Shown here: positions 57,801 through 64,000 of the stretch, one piece after another
Layout of the letters: each line of letters starts with the position of its first letter
Position numbering within the stretch: position 1 is the stretch's first letter
Origin: Sordaria brevicollis
Taxonomy: Eukaryota; Ascomycota; Sordariomycetes; Sordariales; Sordariaceae
NCBI GenBank assembly: GCA_033439795.1
Contig: JAUTDP010000010.1
Coordinates: 2,356,001 to 2,420,000 of the forward strand
Direction of reading: 5' to 3'
Length of the DNA: 64,000 nt
The notes under the pieces: generated by a model
Seen by the model: only the letters and a program-made list of their open reading frames with translations
The model's database searches: none
Told to the model about the DNA's origin: nothing
Program-made: the position numbers and the translations under genes

Positions 57801-59608
57801 AGGTCATGGTTCAAAGTTAAAAAGAGAGCAAACATCACACTCCAAATCTTGAATTTTGCCGTTTCTGGGTCAGCGCCCGATATTAGATTGACCAAGATGT
57901 GTGAACGGCGTGAAGAGAGCATGGAAGAGTCGCTAGTCGCGGAGAATGTAGACGAGGTTTGTGTGGTACCGCTTGCCGCCCACCAATGCATGGCTGGCAG
58001 CTCTATCACGGGGTTCTGCCGTCTGATTGGCTGAGCATGTGAAGCCTTTAAACATGTAGCCAATCATCACCACCGGAACACGCCAGGGTAGGCAGTTGGA
58101 CGACAGGGGACCGACGGACGAGTGAGAGATGCACAGCAAGGGTTCTCTCTTGTCTTTTCCCCCGACCGCGAAAAAGCCCCGCCCCGCCCTTCCAAGACTT
58201 TCTCAGCAACGACGACGACCGCTTGCCGCCCAACCACGGGCCGCTGTCTCCTAGTGTTGCTCTGAGCTTCACGCCGTTGCTGATCTTGGCGGTGCATCTG
58301 GACGATGTCGTTGGCCAGCCTCTTGTCGAGTCCGGTAAAAGTGCTCCCATCCGCCAGCCGCCCCCAGCCAATGGATCGATGTCACCCAACCTTGTCCACG
58401 AGTCCCGGGGCCATTTCGATATTTTCTCTCTGGACTGCTGGACTCTGGGACTTGTCATCCGCTGGTGAGGAAGGCAAAGTACAGAGAAGGATGATGAAGA
58501 CGGGAGAGACCGAGGGCGTCTGATGTTGGAGGAAGAAGAGACGGAAGAGAGAAAGAAGACTCATCATGAGCAAGTGTTCTGTGATGGTCCCTTACCCACA
58601 CTCATATAGGGACTCGGTTACTATTTGAGTTTTTTTTGAGCACATCTCGGCCTCTTGGCCATGTGTGTGCCCACGCAGGGTCATCTACATGTTGGTGTTG
58701 ACGCCGCGGGATCGTCTATACCTCTGCCGTCCACCAGCTGTGGTTACTATTCCCCTGGTCCGTTGCTATATCGAGAAGAAAGGTTGCAACCCCTCTTCCG
58801 TCTTACACCTTTCCTTATTGCGTTCGAGTCTTATCTAGACCATTTCTGCTTCTAGGCCCTCCTAGGAGTTGACTTTTCTCTTCTTCTCCCGTTTTCCTCC
58901 TTCTCTACCTCTCGCAGAAATCTGCAGCATCTCCAACATCTACGAGACGCAGGAACAAAAAGTCCAACCTGCCACTGTCCGATCACAGTTCCTCGCTTGC
59001 CGACGTACATCTGCGGCCTCCCTCTTGGGCCACGAGCGAAAAGCAGCTAGAGGTAACCAGCAGCAGCACGAAGACCAGTCTGGTGCCCACTCCTGACTCC
59101 CACTGGGCGTCTATTTTCGACATCAGTCGCCCGACCTTATTGGCGACACTAGCCTCTCGTCCTATCAGCTTCCGTGTCTCGGGGAAGACTACACCACCCT
59201 TGTACAAAGTATGCTTCCCCATTGCTTCCCGAGGAGGAACCAGTTGCTGATCGTCCCATGCAGAGAGGCAAGACTCGCGCAACCACCCATAACCCATCCA
59301 CCACCAAGATACCGAATCAAGGTGTACGAGGTAGTGGCAGCGGCTATTCAAAACCACCTTCACCCCAACGGCGCCTCGCTTTCCATCCTCTCCTCTACTT
59401 CGGTAGCTGGGCTCTCTCATCATATCTGTGTCTTCTTTCCATTTTCACTCTATTCTCTTTTGCTTCAAGTGTGCCGTCATCATCTCACAGTCTAAGGCTG
59501 TATACCCTTTGCTAGGTTGATATCAACATCGAAGGACCGGTTTCTTCGATTCCTTCCTAGTACAGTGAAAAAACCAAAACATATACACACATCCACATCG
59601 TCGACGAC
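54832..59608. other. 4.8-kb divergent region with a possible gene relic
   Basis: This lies between eIF2-gamma (-) and the four-TM protein gene (+). It contains the broken minus-strand frames described as a possible pseudogene, and a perfect TATAAATA at 56632-56639 with a short frame behind it. Other frames (for example 57174-57653 plus) show no domain. The last kilobase is pyrimidine-rich and probably includes the leader of the downstream gene. Confidence 0.5.
55611..56078 (-). pseudogene. Possible relic of a protein gene, two frames
   Basis: Upstream on the minus strand, a frame reads DPKLFEIQIRLPTLAPL, then EAQELVIVMERAQIKE and a stop. About 20 nt later a second frame carries on with VREVDAITDDKSHECSWEL and NSRERKTWSLSTRKRSYV, then LCGITIVLES, ending at a stop. 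Each part has the look of real protein (charged, helical, few rare residues), but both frames have stops at the junction and no splice sites explain it. This could be a decayed gene with a frameshift, or chance. No family was recognised. Confidence 0.25.
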
Positions 59609-61271
59609 ATGGCTTTCAACGACGAGAAGAAGCGGCCCGCCGCTCTCAACCTTACACCTCAACGAACAATGTCGGCCGGCTCAGTCTCCTCTAACGACTC
59701 ATCATCCACATCTTCATCACTGGCCAAGCCACCAAGGACACCACGATTTGCCGAAGCCACCTCAGTACACTCGCCTGTCGATGGACGACAACTACCTTTT
59801 TCTGACAAGTCGGAGGTCGCTCATGCTCAGCCTGGAGATGTTGGCTTTGGATATATCGGAAATGGAGGAAACAGGGAATCAGTCGCCATGCCAATGACAC
59901 CAAGGTCGCCCCTCAAGAGTGCGTTGAAGGTTCCAGGAACACCGGGTCGGGGTCTCGCCAATCCCCTCAGCCCAACATTTAGGGAAGAGGAGCAGTTGGA
60001 GCAAAGGGAGAAGTTGACGGAGAAGGAACAGGCTCGGGATTTGGTAGGTCTTGGTCGTCTGGTTTGAGGAAAGTGCTTCGATAAACTAACATGAGACAGA
60101 AAATCAAAACCCGTGTACGCATGGCCAAGTTCGCTCTTCGCGGCGTCAACTTCAGCTGCAGTCTCATCATCCTCGCCATGCTTTCGGCTTCATTTTCCAT
60201 CTTCAACGCTACCCGCCGTCTGCCCGCCATGAACGGTCTTCCCGCCTGGGCCGAAAACACCAACGCCTGGCCGCAATACGTCGTTCTCGCCTGCTCCTGC
60301 GTCTCGCTCCTCATCTGCATCGGTGTCTTTATCGGTTACTGCCGTGGCGGTCATAACAGGGCGGAGAAGGTTGGCGTGTACTACACGCTTTTCGCCGTGG
60401 GCTGGTTCATCTTCAGCATGATCATGTGGGCGGTGGCTGCGGGAGTCTTCCAGTTCAGCAAGAACAACAGCAAGAACCAAGACATGTGGGGTTGGGCCTG
60501 CGTCGAGAACCACCGCGCCGACTTGTTCAAGGACAAGGTCGATTACGCGCTGGTGTGCCGTCTCCAGGTAAGCTTTGTGCCCCTCTTTAGTACCACCGAA
60601 ACACCCGGAATGTCTCACTGACTCTTTGCTGTCAACAGAACTGGGCTCTCATCTGCATCATCATCGAAATCGTCGTCGAGATCATCTCCATCACCCTCTA
60701 CAGCATCGTCTTCTACCGCTACTGGTCCAAGCGCAAGCTGCACAAGTCCATGAACATGCGCGACAAGGCCCGCTCCGACCTCTACCTCGCCCAGCTGCGC
60801 GTGCAATCCGCTCCCAACACGCCCGGCTTCGGTCCCAAGTCGCCCGCCTTCTCCCAATACGCCTTGTCCCCCCGCGTCCCTCCATCGCAGTACCAATCCT
60901 TTGACGACGTCGAGAAGGGCAACGGTGCCGCCGCTCAGCAAGCACCCTTCACCCCAGGCGGCCAACGTCTTATCATCCCTCAATCCTCCTTCGGCTCCTC
61001 GCCGGCGGCGGGGAACAACACGGGCTTCAAGCTCCAGGCTCCTCCGTCCAAAGCCAACCCTGCTACGCCGGTTACTCCAAAGGGCGGGTTCATGACTCCC
61101 TCTTCGTCTAACGCGGTGTCGCCTGTGGACCCCATGCCTCAAATCAACATCCCCCAGCCTCCTCCCCCGACGGTGCAGATCACTCATGCCCCTGTTGCGC
61201 AGGGTGAGCAGCAGTTTGAGGCGGTGCCGATTCCGGGGGCGTATGCGGGGCAGGCTACGAGGTATGCTTAG
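59609..61271 (+). CDS. Four-TM fungal membrane protein with long cytosolic ends
   Basis: Exons are 59609-60043, 60100-60567 and 60639-61271, giving 511 aa with all introns in phase 0. The N-terminal 145 residues are polar, rich in Ser/Pro/Thr, with repeated TP/SP sites. Then come four hydrophobic segments: near residues 160-180 (SLIILAMLSASFSIF), 200-225 (VVLACSCVSLLICIGVFIGY), 240-262 (FAVGWFIFSMIMWAVAAGVF) and 304-330 (ICIIIEIVVEIISITLYSIV). The loop between TM3 and TM4 has two Cys (WACVE, LVCRL). A Pro-rich tail of about 180 residues follows. The topology resembles MARVEL-like or Sur7-like membrane proteins, but no signature was found. Many SP/TP sites suggest phosphorylation control (inference). 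It is a conserved-type hypothetical protein. Confidence 0.8.
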
Positions 61272-63076
61272 ACGCGGAGCGGAAGCGAAGCGTTACCTAG
61301 CGATGTGTCATCGTTTAGGTGAAGCAAGCAAAGGTTGTCATTAACCGGATGCAAGTATATAACCACAAACCTTTTCTCTTCTACTATAACTCTTTCTTTC
61401 ATTTGTTTAGTTTTTACTTTGTTACCTTTTCAAATTGGATATACCAAAGGCGTTGGCGGGATCAATCACAGCTTTGATTTTGGATAGCGATAGCGACGGG
61501 AGCTACGACGGGAGGGATGCTGAAAATTGTTGGAGTGCAAGGAGTGTGTGTATAATATGAGCGGGAACTCGAGATACTTGATGGGGAGATGAAGATGGAT
61601 GGATGACAAGAAGGTCAAAGGTACCTACTGAGACAGACAAACACGAGAATAGAATTCTCTGAATTAAATAAGTTGTCTGGCAGCACTTGGTATTCCTGAA
61701 CATTGTGACATCGTGACATCTGACATCGTGAACTGTGAAGGGGTTGGTCTTCTCAAGTTCATAAAGGTCTTCCCGTGTGTCTTAGGTTGTTGAGCTTGTG
61801 TCGCTTGCACAAACGAGGCCGGTGTTGTTCAAGATAGTCACAGCTAACCTCACCAACCTCGCCAGCCTCTCGGTGAGGACATCGCCGAGTTGAGTATCAC
61901 AAAGCTTTGTGGCCAGTATCGCAAAATATTGGTTTCTCACCGAGGTGGACACCACAACCAACCTCGTAACCTTTCCTCGGCTGGGACCAAGTTAACGACA
62001 CCGAGCTAACCACACAGCATAACATCAACAGAAACAAACAAACTCCCAAACTGTAATATCCGACCAGTCTGCTGGTTGGTAGTTTCATGGTGCTATCCAA
62101 GCCGCACAGTTTTTGAGCTTTAGACTGGACTTGACGGGTATCAACCATGAACAACCTCTCGTGTAGTAATAAATACCCGTCAACAATCACAAGCAGAACA
62201 ATCCGGCCAATGTTCTTTCGGTGTTGAATAATAAGGTTCATATCAAGCTTTCGAGCCATTCAATCGGGAATGAAGTCTAAATCCAGAGTATCCACTCCCA
62301 TTCAGGGGCTGCCAGCTGTCAATCTGCCTTCGACATTGGACGCATCGCTGGCAAGCAGCAGGAAAAGATAAGACGATCCACTCTGCCGCAGCTGCCAGGC
62401 AGTTCATCCCATGGATTGATCTCCAGCGCGCCGCGCTGCACTGCAATGACGCTGGCAGCGGGACCTGCACTAACAATTAATTTGCTGGGACTGACAACCC
62501 GGACGCCGCACGCGGGACCCTTTTGGCTGGGCTGGGCTGAAAGTGGAATTGGGACCCATTCGGGGATGCCACATGTAATTCGCGTTTCGGATCCGTCCCG
62601 TAGAGTAGTGTAGTTCTTGAATCAGTCAGGCCACCGCCGTCACTCTTTTCTCCTTTTTTCCTTCTTTTGTTCGTAGACAGTCGAGTCGGAGGTTATAGTG
62701 AAGTTTGTACATCAGGTTCAAGGTACGTGATACCAGCAAGTGAAGGTCTGAGGAAAGAAAGAGTCTGGTCGCAACTTACACATCGCGCGCAACACTATGT
62801 ACCGCCTTCGCTCCCGGCCGCCGTCGTGATCGTCATCACCCATTCCCCGATCTCCAAAAAGAAAAGGGGACGAACTTGACCAGAGCTCTCCAAATCACGA
62901 CCTTCTTAAACCCAGAAATATCTAACAAGCGTCATCGTGCAGACCACCACCCACCACCACCTTTCACGAAACCAAGCTTCCCGCTTCCGCTCTCTTTTTC
63001 TCCTCCCAACTCGACAGCCCAGTCGCATCACCTCTCCCACCCTCGTCGTACGACCTCAGCCTACAAAACCGACCCA
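61272..63076. other. Intergenic region between two plus-strand genes
   Basis: 1.8 kb with no recognisable gene. A short imperfect repeat of GACATCGTGA occurs near 61706-61732. The last 200 nt are C-rich and likely a leader. Confidence 0.55.
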
Positions 63077-63394
63077 ATGGCGTCCTCCCTCCCCCGCCAA
63101 GCCATGCGCCTGGCTTCCTCATCTACCCTCCGCGCCGCCGCTTCTCGTCGTTGCGCCTCTACCCTTCAGAACACCACCGCTCGCGCTCGCAGCACTCAGT
63201 GGACTTTCCCTAAGGAGTCAGGAAAGAGAAGCTACAGCAACTTGCCCCCCGGCGGCTCCCCCCCTCCTCGCGAAACGAACAAGGTTGCTTTCTGGCCCTT
63301 TGTGGCGGTGATTGCGCTTGGTTCGGGTGGCTATATGTTGTTGGTTAACAGGCGGAAGGGTGAGTCTTTTCCTACCAATATTCTCGGGGGGTGA
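63077..63394 (+). CDS. Small mitochondrial single-pass membrane protein, hypothetical
   Basis: 105 aa from the ATG in context CCAATGG. The first 45 residues are Arg/Ser/Ala-rich without acids (MASSLPRQAMRLASSSTLRA), a typical mitochondrial presequence. A Pro/Gly stretch precedes one hydrophobic segment (VAFWPFVAVIALGSGGYMLL) and a short basic end (NRRKG). That layout is common to small inner-membrane assembly factors and respiratory subunits, but I cannot name a family. A GTGAGT at 63360 directly after RRKG could be a splice donor, in which case the last ten residues would differ. The UMP/CMP kinase gene follows in tandem after 327 nt. Confidence 0.65.
   Translation: MASSLPRQAMRLASSSTLRAAASRRCASTLQNTTARARSTQWTFPKESGKRSYSNLPPGGSPPPRETNKVAFWPFVAVIALGSGGYMLLVNRRKGESFPTNILGG

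Positions 63395-64000
<606 letters not shown>

Overview
The window is nuclear DNA of a filamentous ascomycete, most likely Neurospora or a close relative such as Sordaria. The evidence is short introns of about 50-160 nt with GTRNGT donors and CTAAC/CTGAC branch points, GC-rich third codon positions, and a fragment at the left edge that matches the C-terminus of the group III histidine kinase OS-1/NIK-1. The species call is inference from recall, not from a search.

Layout, left to right. The window opens in the receiver domain of os-1 (+). A convergent gene follows, a five-exon SAM plus HMG-box protein (-). About 10 kb with no convincing gene comes next, then a small three-exon coiled-coil gene (+) with a 20-nt exon and a 2.57-kb intron. 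From 21.2 to 24.8 kb there are three small Cys-rich paralogues, two with Gly/Tyr-rich tails. From 25.9 to 41 kb lies a dense housekeeping block: ARS2/SERRATE (-), TspO (+), the mitochondrial ornithine carrier arg-13 (-), the spliceosomal helicase PRP28 (-), mitochondrial ribosomal protein mL59 (+), DPH4 (+) and a 14-3-3 protein (-). After 3.5 kb without a gene come the ATP synthase inhibitor IF1 (+), nucleoporin NSP1 (-), a Laa2/aftiphilin-like acidic trafficking protein (+) and eIF2-gamma (-). A 4.8-kb gap with a possible gene relic precedes a four-TM membrane protein (+), a small mitochondrial membrane protein (+) and the start of a UMP/CMP (adenylate-type) kinase gene (+), cut by the window end.

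No biosynthetic cluster, transposon, CRISPR array, tRNA or rRNA was recognised. Several genes serve RNA and protein synthesis (ARS2, PRP28, mL59, DPH4, eIF2-gamma, NSP1) or mitochondria (arg-13, mL59, IF1, the 105-aa protein, perhaps TspO), but they are independent transcription units. Gene models were built by hand from reading frames, splice-site phase and branch points. Phases were checked across every intron listed. The least understood parts are the Cys-rich trio, the micro-exon gene, and the large gene-poor interval next to the SAM-HMG gene.
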